From contig NZ_JAAGWY010000002.1 in NCBI RefSeq assembly GCF_010686705.1, forward strand, positions 582,001-646,000: a stretch of DNA of 64,000 nt, in the 5' to 3' direction. Numbering within the stretch: the stretch's first letter is position 1; each line of letters starts with the position of its first letter. The notes beneath the pieces were generated by a model. The model was given only the letters and a program-made list of their open reading frames with translations. It did no database searches and had not been told where the DNA came from. This document shows, in pieces, positions 41,992 to 51,685 of the stretch. Both the position numbers and the translations under genes were made by a program. The DNA comes from Leifsonia tongyongensis. GTDB lineage: Bacteria; Actinomycetota; Actinomycetes; Actinomycetales; Microbacteriaceae.

Positions 41992-42921
41992 CTAGCGCGA
42001 CTGACCGTTCTCGTCGTCGCCGTGGCGACGGAAGGCGAGGAAGTTCTCGAGCTCCTGGGCGATCTCGTCCGCCGACGGGAGCTCGCCGTCCTCGTCGGTC
42101 AAGGGGGAACGCAACTGGGTGTCCTGCATATAACTGTCGTGCCGCTCCTCGAGGGCACCGACCAGCCGGCCGAGCTCCGGATTCGACGCGACCTGCTCGT
42201 CGATGTTGGCCACGAAGTCGCGGTCCTCCTGGCGCAGGCGGTCTGTCGGGAAGATGAGCCCGGTGGCGGCACTGATCGACTCGAGGGCGGTGATCGCGGC
42301 GGCGGGGTACTCGGTGTCGGCCAGATAGTGCGGGATCAGCAGGATGAAGCCCGCGATCGGGTAGGCGAGCTGCTGGAGCCGGTACTCGACCAGGTGCAGC
42401 GCATTCGCCGGAACCTGCGTGTGAGGCTTCCAGATCGACATCGCGTCGATGAGGTCGCCCCTGTTGCCGCTCACGGTCACGCCGATCGGCCGGGTGTGCG
42501 GTACGGGCATCGGGATGGAGTGCACCCAGGTGACCGCCTTGACCTTCAGGGTGTCGATCAGTCCGAGAACCGCGGTTGTGAACCGTTCCCACTGGAAGTC
42601 CGGTTCGAAACCGGTGAGCAGGAGGAAGGGCTGGCGCAGTTCGTCGTACGCGAGGTAGAGCTTGAGGGTGGCCGGCTCGTAGTCGGTCAGGTGGTCCTGG
42701 TCGAAGTAGATCGTCGGGCGGCGTGCGCGGTAGTCGAGCAGGATGTCGGCGTCGAAGGTCGCAACGACCTCGTGGTCGAGGGTTCCGAGAAGATAGGTGC
42801 CGAGCTGGGTGACGCCCGCTCCCGCATCTGCGAATCCGGTCAGGCCGGCGACCAGGTTCAACCCCTCCGGGACCTCGCGGAGGTCCGGATTGAGTTCGTA
42901 GAGTTCGCGCGCATCCCGCAT
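41992..42921 (-). CDS. PAC2 family protein
   Basis: PAC2-domain protein, 309 aa, related to proteasome-assembly chaperones and to mycobacterial Rv2125; role in this organism unknown. Seen: N-terminal LVAGLTGFADAGAGVTQLGTYLLGTLDHEVVATFDADILLDYRARRP, FLLLTGFEPDFQWERF, IPHYLADTEYPAAAITALESISAATGL, an arrangement typical of actinobacterial PAC2 proteins. ATG at 42921 with TAGAGT 6 nt before it (leaderless). Upstream partner of the methyltransferase. Confidence 0.9.
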   Translation of the reverse strand: MRDARELYELNPDLREVPEGLNLVAGLTGFADAGAGVTQLGTYLLGTLDHEVVATFDADILLDYRARRPTIYFDQDHLTDYEPATLKLYLAYDELRQPFLLLTGFEPDFQWERFTTAVLGLIDTLKVKAVTWVHSIPMPVPHTRPIGVTVSGNRGDLIDAMSIWKPHTQVPANALHLVEYRLQQLAYPIAGFILLIPHYLADTEYPAAAITALESISAATGLIFPTDRLRQEDRDFVANIDEQVASNPELGRLVGALEERHDSYMQDTQLRSPLTDEDGELPSADEIAQELENFLAFRRHGDDENGQSR

Positions 42922-42927
42922 GAATTA

Positions 42928-42933
42928 ACTCTA
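42928..42933 (-). promoter_or_regulatory. -10-like hexamer of the PAC2 gene
   Basis: TAGAGT (minus strand) ends 6 nt before the ATG; no ribosome site. Confidence 0.55.
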
Positions 42934-43006
42934 AAGGGCGGTCGCTGCGCCATTGCAGGGAACCGCGGGAGAGTGCGCACGCCGAGAGCGAACACCAGCG
43001 AACGAC

Positions 43007-43012
43007 TACATT
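43007..43012 (+). promoter_or_regulatory. -10-like hexamer of pepA
   Basis: TACATT, then 6 nt, then the pepA ATG at 43019; no ribosome site. Confidence 0.55.
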
Positions 43013-43018
43013 CGAACC

Positions 43019-44506
43019 ATGACTGTGCCTTCCCTCGCGTTCTCCGCATCCCTTCCCTCCGGTCGCGACATCGATGCGGTGGTGATCGGCGCCACCGTCA
43101 CGAACGGCTCCATCGCACTGCACGCCGCCCCCGGTTTCGAGTCGATCGGCGCGCAGCTCGTCGCCATCGGTTTCGGCGGCGGGCGCGACGAACTGGCACG
43201 TATCCCGCGCGGCATTGGCGAGGCTCCCGTCGCGGTGATCGGGTTGCCGGCCGAGCGGAATGCCGACACGCTGCGATATGCGGCCGGATCGGCCATCCGC
43301 CAGCTCGCCGGGTTCGACCGCGTGGCTGTGGCCATCCCGTTCGCGGGTGACGAGGAGGCCGGGGCGATTCTCGAGGGCGCGGCCCTCGGCGCCTACGCCT
43401 TCACTGCCTACCGGGTGGCGTCGGCCGCTACGGTCAAGCAGCCGGTCGCCTCGATCACCGTCGTGGGTGACGCTACGGATGCGGATGGGCTGATCGCGCA
43501 TGCGACAGCGGTCGCCGAGGCCGTGACCCTGGTCAAGGACCTGGTCAACACTCCCCCGTCGGACCTCTACCCGGCATCCTTGGCCGCGGCGGCGACCGAT
43601 CGCGGCGCAGAGCTGCCCGTCGTGGTGACCGTGTGGGATGAGGCCATGCTCGAGGCGGACGGATTCGGAGGCATCCTGGGCGTCGGCCAGGGCTCGGCAC
43701 GGGGCCCGCGCCTGGTGAAAGTGGCCTACTCGCCGGCCGGAGCAGGGAAGCATCTCGCGCTCGTCGGAAAAGGCATCACCTTCGACACCGGCGGACTCTC
43801 GCTCAAGCCGCCGACGGGAATGGTCGGCATGAAATACGACATGACCGGAGCGGCGACCGTTCTCGCCGTCACCCTCGCTGCAGCCAGGCTCGGACTTCCG
43901 GTCCGGGTGACCGCGTGGCTGTGCATCGCCGAGAACATGCCGTCCGGTACGGCGATCCGCCCGAATGACGTGCTCCGGATGCGCGGAGGCAAGACCGTCG
44001 AGGTTCTGAACACGGATGCGGAAGGTCGCCTCGTCATGGCCGACGGTCTCGTTGCGGCGAGCGAAGAGCAGCCGGACGCGATCGTGGACGTCGCGACGCT
44101 CACGGGTGCGGCGCTGGTCGCGCTGGGAACCCGCTATGCCGCCGTCATGGGTGACGACCACCTCGTCTCGCGGGTCGTCGACGCGGCGGGTGCGACCGGG
44201 GAACTGGTCTGGCCGATGCCGCTCCCCGGCGAGCTGCGGGCGACCATCAATTCGGAGGTCGCCGATATCGCGAATGCGAACCCGGGCAACACGGCCGGCG
44301 GGATGCTGCTGGCCGGGGTATTCCTCCAGGAGTTCGTGGGCACCACCGGCGAAGGGGACGACGCAACCCGTATTCCGTGGGCGCACCTCGACATCGCGGG
44401 TCCCGCGAAGGGGCCGACGTCGCCGTTCGGGTTCACCGGCAAGGGCCCGTCCGCCGTCAGCGTACGCGCGCTGCTCCGGCTGGCCGAGGACTTTTCGGGA
44501 CAGTAG
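43019..44506 (+). CDS. pepA: Leucyl aminopeptidase (M17)
   Basis: Cytosolic M17 metallo-aminopeptidase, 495 aa, releasing N-terminal residues from peptides with two metal ions. Seen: VGKGITFDTGGLSLKPPTGMVGMKYDMTGAA (metal and Lys ligands) and the family signature NTDAEGRLVMADGL. N-terminal macro-like domain precedes the catalytic half. The start at 43019 is set by the -10 hexamer 6 nt upstream. A hairpin terminator follows. Confidence 0.96.
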   Translation: MTVPSLAFSASLPSGRDIDAVVIGATVTNGSIALHAAPGFESIGAQLVAIGFGGGRDELARIPRGIGEAPVAVIGLPAERNADTLRYAAGSAIRQLAGFDRVAVAIPFAGDEEAGAILEGAALGAYAFTAYRVASAATVKQPVASITVVGDATDADGLIAHATAVAEAVTLVKDLVNTPPSDLYPASLAAAATDRGAELPVVVTVWDEAMLEADGFGGILGVGQGSARGPRLVKVAYSPAGAGKHLALVGKGITFDTGGLSLKPPTGMVGMKYDMTGAATVLAVTLAAARLGLPVRVTAWLCIAENMPSGTAIRPNDVLRMRGGKTVEVLNTDAEGRLVMADGLVAASEEQPDAIVDVATLTGAALVALGTRYAAVMGDDHLVSRVVDAAGATGELVWPMPLPGELRATINSEVADIANANPGNTAGGMLLAGVFLQEFVGTTGEGDDATRIPWAHLDIAGPAKGPTSPFGFTGKGPSAVSVRALLRLAEDFSGQ

Positions 44507-44517
44507 TAAGGTCGTAG

Positions 44518-44536
44518 AGGCAAGAAAATCTTGCCT
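44518..44536 (+). terminator. Hairpin after pepA
   Basis: AGGCAAG-AAAAT-CTTGCCT followed by TTC, 7-bp stem, 12 bases after the pepA stop. A second stem CCTGCCC/GGGCAGG (44544-44550, 44567-44573) follows and may fold in the lpd leader. Confidence 0.7.
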
Positions 44537-44611
44537 TTCAACGCCTGCCCTCGAGTTACCTCTCCCGGGCAGGGTCGTGTCACGAATCCTGATGCGCGAG
44601 GGAGTAGCTGG

Positions 44612-45985
44612 GTGTCTGAGCAGAACTTTGACATTGTGGTGCTCGGCGGTGGGAGCGGAGGCTACGCGGCAGCATTGCGCGCGGCCGAGCTCGGTTTCAC
44701 CGTTGGCATGATCGAGAAGGACAAGGTCGGCGGCACCTGTCTTCACCGGGGTTGCATCCCCACGAAGGCACTGCTGCACGCGGCCGAGGTCGCGGACTAT
44801 TCGCGTGAGTCGTCGAAATTCGGCATCAACACCACGTTCGAGGGCATCGACATCGCCGGTGTGACCACATATCGCGAGGGCATCGTCGCCAAGAAGTACA
44901 AGGGACTCCAGGGCCTCGTCAAGGCTCGCGGCATCACGGTCATCGAAGGCACGGGCCGCCTGACCTCCCCCACGACCGTCCAGGTCGGCGACGACACGAT
45001 CGTCGGCAAGAACGTCATCCTGGCGACGGGGTCGTACTCGCGTTCGCTTCCCGGTCTCGAGATCGGTGGCCGCGTCATCACGAGCGAGCAGGCACTCGAG
45101 CTCGACTTCGTGCCGAAGAAGGTCGCCGTGCTCGGTGGCGGTGTCATCGGCGTCGAGTTCGCCAGCGTGTGGAAGTCGTTCGGGGCCGACGTGACCATCG
45201 TCGAGGCGCTCCCGCACCTCGTCCCGAATGAGGACGAGGCGATCAGCAAGTCGCTCGAGCGGGCCTTCCGCCGTCGCGGCATCGACTTCCGTCTCGGCGT
45301 GCGCTTCCAGGGCGTGACCCAGAACGACGACGGTGTCGTCGTCACGCTCGAGAACGGCGACACGGTCGACGCCGAGCTCCTGCTCGTCGCGGTCGGTCGC
45401 GGCCCGGTGACGGCCAATCTCGGGTATGAAGAGGTCGGCGTCACAATGGACCGCGGTTTCGTCATCACCAACGAGCGCCTCGCGACCAACATCCCGGGCG
45501 TCTACGCCGTCGGCGACATCGTCCCCGGTCTCCAGCTCGCACATCGCGGCTTCCAGCAGGGCATCTTCGTCGCGGAGGAGATCGCGGGCCTGAATCCTGT
45601 CGTCATCCCCGACGTGAACATCCCCAAGGTCACGTACTGCGACCCCGAGGTCGCCTCGGTCGGTCTGAGCGAAGCGCGCGCGGTCGAGCAGTACGGGGCG
45701 GACAACGTCTCCAGCTACGACTACAGCCTGGCCGGCAACGGCAAGAGCGAGATCATCGGAACCTCGGGCTCGGTCAAGGTCGTTCGCGTGAACGACGGGC
45801 CCGTCGTCGGCGTGCACATGATCGGGGCCCGTGTCGGCGAGCTCATCGGCGAAGCACAGCTCGCCGTGAACTGGGAGGCCTACCCCGAGGACATCGCTCC
45901 GCTGGTTCACGCGCACCCCACGCAGAGCGAAGCTCTCGGCGAGGCGTTCATGTACCTCGCGGGAAAGCCGCTCCACACCCTGTAA
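44612..45985 (+). CDS. lpd: Dihydrolipoyl dehydrogenase (E3)
   Basis: FAD flavoprotein, 457 aa, reoxidising dihydrolipoamide of 2-oxoacid dehydrogenase complexes with NAD+. Seen: FAD motif VLGGGSGGYAAALRAAELG, redox-active pair C43 and C48 in GGTCLHRGCIP, NAD motif VAVLGGGVIGVEFASVW, and the C-terminal HAHPTQSEALGE catalytic His-Glu pair. GTG at 44612 with GGGAG site; the upstream open frame has no such site. The E2 gene follows 68 bases downstream, then lipB/lipA. Confidence 0.97.
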   Translation: MSEQNFDIVVLGGGSGGYAAALRAAELGFTVGMIEKDKVGGTCLHRGCIPTKALLHAAEVADYSRESSKFGINTTFEGIDIAGVTTYREGIVAKKYKGLQGLVKARGITVIEGTGRLTSPTTVQVGDDTIVGKNVILATGSYSRSLPGLEIGGRVITSEQALELDFVPKKVAVLGGGVIGVEFASVWKSFGADVTIVEALPHLVPNEDEAISKSLERAFRRRGIDFRLGVRFQGVTQNDDGVVVTLENGDTVDAELLLVAVGRGPVTANLGYEEVGVTMDRGFVITNERLATNIPGVYAVGDIVPGLQLAHRGFQQGIFVAEEIAGLNPVVIPDVNIPKVTYCDPEVASVGLSEARAVEQYGADNVSSYDYSLAGNGKSEIIGTSGSVKVVRVNDGPVVGVHMIGARVGELIGEAQLAVNWEAYPEDIAPLVHAHPTQSEALGEAFMYLAGKPLHTL

Positions 45986-46053
45986 TCCCGCGCCTGGCGC
46001 ACGGACCTGCAATAAGCTACTGAACGAAAAATGGTTTTGAAGGAGACAACGTC

Positions 46054-47601
46054 ATGAGCGAATCCGTCAGCCTCCCGGCACTCGGTGAGAGTGTCACGGA
46101 AGGCACGGTCACCCGCTGGTTGAAGAACGTAGGGGACCGTGTCGAGGTCGACGAGCCCCTGCTCGAGGTATCGACCGACAAGGTCGACACCGAGATCCCC
46201 TCCCCCGTGGCAGGTGTGATCGAGGCGATCCTCGTGCAGGAGGACGAGACCGTCGAGGTCGGCACTCCGCTCGTAACGATCGGCGACGGATCCGGTTCGG
46301 GTGAGGCTCCTGCCGCTCCCGCAGCCGAGGCCGCCCCGGCTGAGGCCGCGCCCGCCGAGGCTGCTCCTGCAGAGGCTGCTCCCGCAGAGTCTGCTCCCGC
46401 GCCGGCTGGGGCTCCTGCCGAACCTGCGCCCGCTCCGGTCGCCGAAGCGCCCGCAGCCCCGGCCGAGCCTGTCGCCGCACCCGCACCCGCACCCGTGGCC
46501 GAGGCGCCTGCCGCTCCGGCCGAGCCCGTCGCCGCACCGGCACCGGTCGCCGAAGCGCCCGCCGCGCCCGCGCCCGTCGCAGCTGCTGCTCCGGTCGCCG
46601 AGACGCCCGCAGCCCCGGCTGCGCCTGTCGCCACGCCGGCGCCCGTCGCCGCTCCCGCTGCACCGGCTCCCGCCGCAGCCCCCAGCGGCGCCCACGCCGG
46701 CTCCGGATACGTCACGCCGATCGTTCGCAAGCTCGCGAACCAGCAGGGTGTCGATCTCTCGAGCGTCACCGGTACCGGTGTCGGCGGTCGGATCCGCAAG
46801 CAGGACATTCTTGAGGCCGGTGCCGCTCCCGCTGCCGCTGCTGTCTCCGAGGCGCCTGCGGCTGCAGCTGCACCTGAGGTGTCGCCGCTCCGCGGCACCA
46901 CCCAGCCGATGTCGCGGCTGCGCAAGGTGGTTGCTGAACGCGCTGTGCTCTCGATGCAGTCGTCGGCGCAGCTCACCACGGTGGTCGAGGTCGATGTGAC
47001 CAAGGTCGCAGCCCTCCGCGACCGCGTGAAGGGCGACTTCCAGGCGAAGACGGGCGTCAAGCTCTCGTTCCTTCCGTTCTTCGCTCTTGCCGCGGCCGAA
47101 GCGCTGAAGACCTACCCCGTGATCAACGCCACCATCGACGGCGATTCGATCGTCTACCCCGACCACGAGAACATGTCGATCGCGGTCGACACCGAGCGTG
47201 GCCTCCTCACCCCGGTCGTCCGCAACGCAGGTGACCTCGATATCGCCGGTCTTGCGCGCGAGATCGCGGACCTGGCCGAGCGCACGCGCGAGAACCGTCT
47301 CAAGCCCGACGAACTCGCCGGTGGAACCTTCACGCTGACGAACACGGGTTCGCGTGGCGCATTGTTCGATACGCCGGTCGTCTTCCTCCCGCAGGTGGCG
47401 ATCCTCGGTACGGGCATCGTGTCGAAGAAGCCTGTCGTCGTGAGCGCCGACGGAACCGACTCGATCGCGATCCGCTCGACCGTGTACCTGGCGCTGTCGT
47501 ACGATCACCGCATCGTCGATGGTGCCGACGCAGCACGCTTCCTCGTGGCGGTGAAGAACCGGCTCGAAGGCGGCGCGTTCGAAGCGAACCTCGGAATCTG
47601 A
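46054..47601 (+). CDS. sucB: Dihydrolipoamide acyltransferase (E2) of 2-oxoacid dehydrogenase
   Basis: E2 core subunit, 515 aa. Seen: one lipoyl domain with K43 in [10 protein letters not shown], an Ala-Pro-rich linker of about 140 residues, a peripheral subunit-binding domain [33 protein letters not shown] (about 225-257), and the acyltransferase domain with H485 and D489 in [10 protein letters not shown]. Auto-annotation calls this SucB, but in actinobacteria this E2 (DlaT/AceF) commonly serves pyruvate dehydrogenase and is shared with the 2-oxoglutarate complex. An AAGGAG site precedes the ATG. Adjacent to lpd. Confidence 0.92.
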   Translation: MSESVSLPALGESVTEGTVTRWLKNVGDRVEVDEPLLEVSTDKVDTEIPSPVAGVIEAILVQEDETVEVGTPLVTIGDGSGSGEAPAAPAAEAAPAEAAPAEAAPAEAAPAESAPAPAGAPAEPAPAPVAEAPAAPAEPVAAPAPAPVAEAPAAPAEPVAAPAPVAEAPAAPAPVAAAAPVAETPAAPAAPVATPAPVAAPAAPAPAAAPSGAHAGSGYVTPIVRKLANQQGVDLSSVTGTGVGGRIRKQDILEAGAAPAAAAVSEAPAAAAAPEVSPLRGTTQPMSRLRKVVAERAVLSMQSSAQLTTVVEVDVTKVAALRDRVKGDFQAKTGVKLSFLPFFALAAAEALKTYPVINATIDGDSIVYPDHENMSIAVDTERGLLTPVVRNAGDLDIAGLAREIADLAERTRENRLKPDELAGGTFTLTNTGSRGALFDTPVVFLPQVAILGTGIVSKKPVVVSADGTDSIAIRSTVYLALSYDHRIVDGADAARFLVAVKNRLEGGAFEANLGI

Positions 47602-47608
47602 TCCGGAA

Positions 47609-49102
47609 CTAGTTCTCGAAGAGCTCACGGAGCCTCCAGCCGGCCTCACCCCTGACGATCAGGAGCGAGGCCGGCTTCGTCTGTGCCGATGTTCCATCCG
47701 TACGTGTGGACGCAGCGCTCGGGGTGAGCGCAAGGAGGGCCGCGTCTCCCATCCGCTCGATCAGCGAGACCTCGTGGGCCCGATAGTCGCGACGGGCAGC
47801 CGAGGCAGCATGGTCGCCGAGCCGCAGATCGGCCCGATCGCTGCCTTCCATCGCTGAACCGGGCTGCAGCACTGCGTCAAGACAATGCTCGTCAGCAGGA
47901 TTGCTTGCAAAGCATTCGAAGCGCGCGCGAAGAAGCCGCGCAGCCGCGTCGACAGGATCGACGGGCTGCGCCTCGCTCACAGCGGCTGGTGAGGCCCCAG
48001 GGGTCGGAGTGGGAGACGGGTTGGTCGGCGCAACGGAGGACGGCGCCAGTGCCTCGTGACGGGCTCCTGAGGGTGCGTCCGTCGCCGCAGTGGCGGCGCG
48101 CCCCCGATCGCCTGACGGGGGCGCCACCAGCGCGACCACGACGGCTCCGGTGACCAGAATGCAGCCGGCCGAGTAGATCAGCAGCTTTCGCTTCTGGCGC
48201 GCGAGCCTCAGCAAACCGGCTAGGCGATCACCGCCGAACCGTGCCCGGAACATCATTGTCGCCTCCCCTGGGCGCCGGACCGCATCGGTGGGCGCACCCC
48301 TTCCCGCCGCGGAGATCAGCGGCGCGGACAGTGGAACCAGCAGCACCGGTTCGGGGCGACCGACCCTGAAGATGCGGGTTTCGAGCTGGAGCCACGCGGC
48401 GGGATCCATCGACTCAGCCAGCCCGGGTCTCGTCAGGGCCATCAGCTCCGCCACAGCGGGCTCGATTGCGGCGTCACCCACGGCGCTCGCCACAAGGCCG
48501 ACGATCTCCCGGAACCCGGCATCGTCAGCGCTCTCCGCCGGCGCCGCTCCTCCCATGGGACTGGGCGCGACGGCGACCGCATGCGAGAGCCCGACGAGCA
48601 CCGGCCGTCCGTCCGCCGCGAACATGACCTTGGACGACGAAAGCGATCCGTGCCGGTATCCAGCGGCATGCAGCACGGCGAGTGCACGCACCAGCGACAC
48701 CACGATCGTGACCGCTTCCCCGATCCGGAGGAATTCCCGTCGAGCGAGAAGCTCGCCGAGCGTCCCACCGGGAAGGTGTTCGAGAAGCAGCGTGCCCGTT
48801 CCCGCGTCGGGTGTTCCGAGCAGAGCGACCACATGCGGCGACCGCACGGAAGCGAGCACCCGGTCTTCTCGAACGCGCCGATCGGAGACCGCCTCGAATC
48901 GTGGAACCTTCATGGCTGCACGCGACGCATCCAGTGAACGGAGCGGGTCGGCGTCGCGCGGGACGACGAGGCACACCCGCGAGGTACCGCCATCGCCGAG
49001 CTCGCGGAGGACCCGGAGCCCCACCGAGGCCGCTGCGGCATCGACCCGGAGCTCCAGCCGCGCCTCGCTGGCCTGTGCTGTCCGTTCGCGCCGTCTCGTC
49101 AT
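47609..49102 (-). CDS. Membrane pseudokinase
   Basis: Protein-kinase-fold protein, 497 aa, apparently inactive. Seen: glycine-rich LGDGGTSRVCLV (35-46), the VAIK-type lysine K65 in AAMKVPRF, but HRD is replaced by HGS (H151 G152 S153 in RHGSLSSSKV) and DFG by GLS (171-173), so both catalytic Asp residues are lost. A juxtamembrane basic stretch RLARQKRKL, one membrane span (about 307-327) and a Pro/Thr/Ser-rich extracytoplasmic tail with two Cys follow. It lies tail-to-tail with the E2 gene, divergent from lipB. A scaffold or ligand-sensing role is inferred. Confidence 0.8.
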   Translation of the reverse strand: MTRRRERTAQASEARLELRVDAAAASVGLRVLRELGDGGTSRVCLVVPRDADPLRSLDASRAAMKVPRFEAVSDRRVREDRVLASVRSPHVVALLGTPDAGTGTLLLEHLPGGTLGELLARREFLRIGEAVTIVVSLVRALAVLHAAGYRHGSLSSSKVMFAADGRPVLVGLSHAVAVAPSPMGGAAPAESADDAGFREIVGLVASAVGDAAIEPAVAELMALTRPGLAESMDPAAWLQLETRIFRVGRPEPVLLVPLSAPLISAAGRGAPTDAVRRPGEATMMFRARFGGDRLAGLLRLARQKRKLLIYSAGCILVTGAVVVALVAPPSGDRGRAATAATDAPSGARHEALAPSSVAPTNPSPTPTPGASPAAVSEAQPVDPVDAAARLLRARFECFASNPADEHCLDAVLQPGSAMEGSDRADLRLGDHAASAARRDYRAHEVSLIERMGDAALLALTPSAASTRTDGTSAQTKPASLLIVRGEAGWRLRELFEN

Positions 49103-49248
49103 GGATCGAGTCCACCCCAGCGGATCGGCGCGGCGCGGCCGGATGCGCGCATCCGTGGACGAATTGCGGAGCGCCGCGATTGGGGAGGAGGCGTGAAAGT
49201 AGTTATTGGACTCAGTCCAACTATGCCGAAACGCCCTCCCGATGCACC

Positions 49249-49254
49249 TAGACT
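49249..49254 (+). promoter_or_regulatory. -10-like hexamer of lipB
   Basis: TAGACT, then 6 nt, then the lipB GTG at 49261; no ribosome site. Confidence 0.55.
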
Positions 49255-49260
49255 GTTCGA

Positions 49261-49911
49261 GTGATCGACTTCGTCGTCGCGGGGCTAAGCGCCAACTCCG
49301 TGCCGTATCTCGAGGCCCTTCAGCAGCAGCGTGACCTTCATGCCGCCGTTGTCGCAGGCCGGGCGCCCGATACCGTCATCCTTCTCGAGCACCCGTCGGT
49401 GTACACCGCCGGCAAGCGCACCGAGGACTCCGAGAGGCCGACAGACGGCACACCCGTCATCGATGTCGACCGCGGAGGCAAGATCACCTGGCATGGGCCG
49501 GGGCAGCTGGTCGGGTATCCGATCCTTCATCTCGTCGAACCCATCGACGTCGTCGGCTACGTCCGCCAGCTCGAGAGCCTGTTGATCGACGTACTCGCGA
49601 CGCTCGGCGTTCCTGGGGTGAGGGTCGAGGGGCGGTCGGGAGTCTGGATCGTCGGCGACGGACCGGACCGCAAGATCGCCGCTATCGGCATCCGCGTCGC
49701 AGAAGGCGTGACCATGCATGGATTCGCGCTGAACTGCTCCAACGGTTTCGACGCCTACGAGCACATCGTCGCCTGCGGCATCCGGGATGCGGGGGTCACC
49801 TCCATCAGTGAGGTCCTTGGACGCACCGTGACACCGGCCGATGTCGTGCCGCACATCGAGGACGCCTTCGCACGCGTCTTCGGCAACACCGAACTGGAGA
49901 CCGTCGCATGA
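49261..49911 (+). CDS. lipB: Octanoyltransferase LipB
   Basis: Transfers octanoyl groups from acyl carrier protein to the lipoyl lysine of E2 and GcvH, 216 aa. Seen: [29 protein letters not shown], catalytic K138 in [10 protein letters not shown] and C159 in FALNCS. GTG start with -10 hexamer 6 nt upstream. Overlaps lipA by 4 bases. Context with lpd and E2 fits lipoylation of that complex. Confidence 0.97.
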   Translation: MIDFVVAGLSANSVPYLEALQQQRDLHAAVVAGRAPDTVILLEHPSVYTAGKRTEDSERPTDGTPVIDVDRGGKITWHGPGQLVGYPILHLVEPIDVVGYVRQLESLLIDVLATLGVPGVRVEGRSGVWIVGDGPDRKIAAIGIRVAEGVTMHGFALNCSNGFDAYEHIVACGIRDAGVTSISEVLGRTVTPADVVPHIEDAFARVFGNTELETVA

Positions 49912-50897
49912 CCGCAGCGCCCGAAGGACGCCGGATGCTCCGGCTCGAGGTCCGCAACGCCGAGACACCCATCGAGCGCAAACCGGAGTGGATCAAGACA
50001 AAAGCCAAGATGGGTCCACAGTTCCGCGAGCTGCAGGCGCTCGTCAAGGGCGAACAACTCCACACCGTGTGCCAGGAGGCGGGCTGTCCCAATATCTACG
50101 AGTGCTGGGAGGACCGTGAGGCCACCTTCCTGATCGGCGGGTCCCAGTGCACGCGCCGGTGCGACTTCTGCCAGATCGACACCGGCAAGCCCGCCGATTA
50201 CGACACCGATGAGCCGCGTCGCGTCGCCGAATCCGTCGCCCAGATGAACCTGCGCTACGCAACGGTCACCGGCGTCGCCCGCGACGACCTCCCGGATGAA
50301 GGGTCGTGGCTGTACGCGGAGACGATCCGGGAGATCCACCGGCAGAGCCCCGGCACCGGCGTCGAGATCCTCGTCCCCGACTTCTCGGGGAACCCCGAAT
50401 ACCTCGGCGAAGTCTTCAGCGCGCATCCGGAGGTCTTCGCCCACAACGTCGAGACGGTCCCCCGGATCTTCAAGCGCATCCGCCCCGCCTTCCGGTACGA
50501 CCGCTCGCTCGACGTGATCACACAGGGCCGCAACGCCGGCCTGATCACGAAGTCGAACCTCATACTCGGCATGGGCGAGGAGCGCGCAGAGGTCAGCCAG
50601 GCGCTGCAGGACCTCCACGATGCAGGCACGGACATCGTCACCATCACCCAGTATCTTCGCCCCAGCCCTCGCCACCTGCCGGTCGCACGGTGGGTTCGCC
50701 CGGAGGAATTCGTCGAACTCAAGCAGGAAGCGGAAGCGATCGGATTTCTCGGAGTACTCGCAGGTCCGCTCGTCCGCTCGTCGTATCGGGCCGGCAGACT
50801 GTGGGCGCAGTCGATGGTTGCAAAGGGACGGGACATCCCCGAGGAACTCCGGCAGCTGGCGGATGCGTCGCTCGGGTTCGCCCAGGCTGTCTCCTGA
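49908..50897 (+). CDS. lipA: Lipoyl synthase
   Basis: Radical SAM enzyme, 329 aa, inserting two sulfurs into the octanoyl chain. Seen: auxiliary cluster ligands C55, C60 and C66 ([13 protein letters not shown]) and the radical SAM CxxxCxxC, C81/C85/C88 in [14 protein letters not shown]-terminal RSSYRAG carries the serine ligand of the auxiliary cluster. ATG overlaps the lipB stop. Confidence 0.98.
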   Translation: MTAAPEGRRMLRLEVRNAETPIERKPEWIKTKAKMGPQFRELQALVKGEQLHTVCQEAGCPNIYECWEDREATFLIGGSQCTRRCDFCQIDTGKPADYDTDEPRRVAESVAQMNLRYATVTGVARDDLPDEGSWLYAETIREIHRQSPGTGVEILVPDFSGNPEYLGEVFSAHPEVFAHNVETVPRIFKRIRPAFRYDRSLDVITQGRNAGLITKSNLILGMGEERAEVSQALQDLHDAGTDIVTITQYLRPSPRHLPVARWVRPEEFVELKQEAEAIGFLGVLAGPLVRSSYRAGRLWAQSMVAKGRDIPEELRQLADASLGFAQAVS

Positions 50898-50933
50898 CCG
50901 CGAACGCGGTCACGACAGGCCCTGACGAGTCGG

Positions 50934-50939
50934 TATCCT
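50934..50939 (+). promoter_or_regulatory. -10-like hexamer of the DUF4191 gene
   Basis: TATCCT, then 7 nt, then ATG at 50947. Confidence 0.45.
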
Positions 50940-50946
50940 AGAGATC

Positions 50947-51651
50947 ATGGCACGCAGCAAGGACACGTCCGCGACGAAGGAACCAGGCCGTCTCAAGCAG
51001 ATGTGGCAGGTGTTCCAGATGACCCGCCGCTACGACTCGCGGGCGCTGCTGTACATCGTCGGTGGTTTCGCACTCCCGATCATCGCCGGCATCCTTCTCG
51101 CCATCTTCCTCTCCGACGGCAGCGTCTTCACGATGGTGCTGTGGATCGTCGCCGGCGTGCTGGCCGGCGTGCTGCTCGCCCTGATCATCCTGGGCCGGCG
51201 GGCGGAACGCGCCGCGTATTCGCAGATCGAGGGCCAGCCGGGTGCGGTCGGTGCCGTGCTCCGCAGTTCGCTGCGCAAGAGCTGGCGTGGGTCCGAGATG
51301 CCCGTCGCCGTCAACGGCAAGACGCATGACGCCGTCTACCGCGCCGTAGGTCGCGGTGGAGTCGTCCTCATCAGCGAAGGCCCGCAGTCGCGCACCGGCA
51401 AGATGGTCGACGAGGAGCGGAGGCGCGTCACGCGCGTGCTCCCTAACGTGCCGGTGACCACGATCAGTGTCGGCCCCGACGCGGACTCGGTGCCGCTCCA
51501 CAAGGTCCCTCGCGCCCTCACGCGGATCAAGCCGACACTCACCAAGGCCGAGGTGCTCGCCATCAGCAACCGCCTCAGCTCGCTCGGCAGCCAGATGCCG
51601 ATCCCCAAGGGTGTCGACCCGCTCAAGGTTCGGCCGCAGCGCTCCCGCTGA
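50947..51651 (+). CDS. DUF4191 membrane protein
   Basis: Actinobacterial DUF4191 protein, 234 aa, usually next to lipA, function unknown. Seen: basic N-terminus, two membrane segments (about 36-56 and 60-81), then a soluble domain with VLRSSLRKSWRGSEMPVAVNGKTHDAVYRAVGRGGVVLISEGP. Possibly a small chaperone or envelope protein of the lipoyl locus, but no catalytic motif is present. A -10 hexamer lies 7 nt before the start. Confidence 0.87.
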   Translation: MARSKDTSATKEPGRLKQMWQVFQMTRRYDSRALLYIVGGFALPIIAGILLAIFLSDGSVFTMVLWIVAGVLAGVLLALIILGRRAERAAYSQIEGQPGAVGAVLRSSLRKSWRGSEMPVAVNGKTHDAVYRAVGRGGVVLISEGPQSRTGKMVDEERRRVTRVLPNVPVTTISVGPDADSVPLHKVPRALTRIKPTLTKAEVLAISNRLSSLGSQMPIPKGVDPLKVRPQRSR

Positions 51652-51678
51652 CCCTGTGCTCGATTAACCCTGTGCTCG
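51651..51678 (+). repeat. 12-bp direct repeat after DUF4191
   Basis: ACCCTGTGCTCG occurs twice (51651-51662, 51667-51678), just after the DUF4191 stop. Slippage remnant; no function is seen. Confidence 0.7.
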
Positions 51679-51685
51679 CTGACCG

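Noticed and set aside
41885-46012. 1375-codon antisense open frame across PAC2, pepA and lpd
   Set aside because: High-GC antisense artefact; it overlaps three well-supported genes and has no domain pattern.
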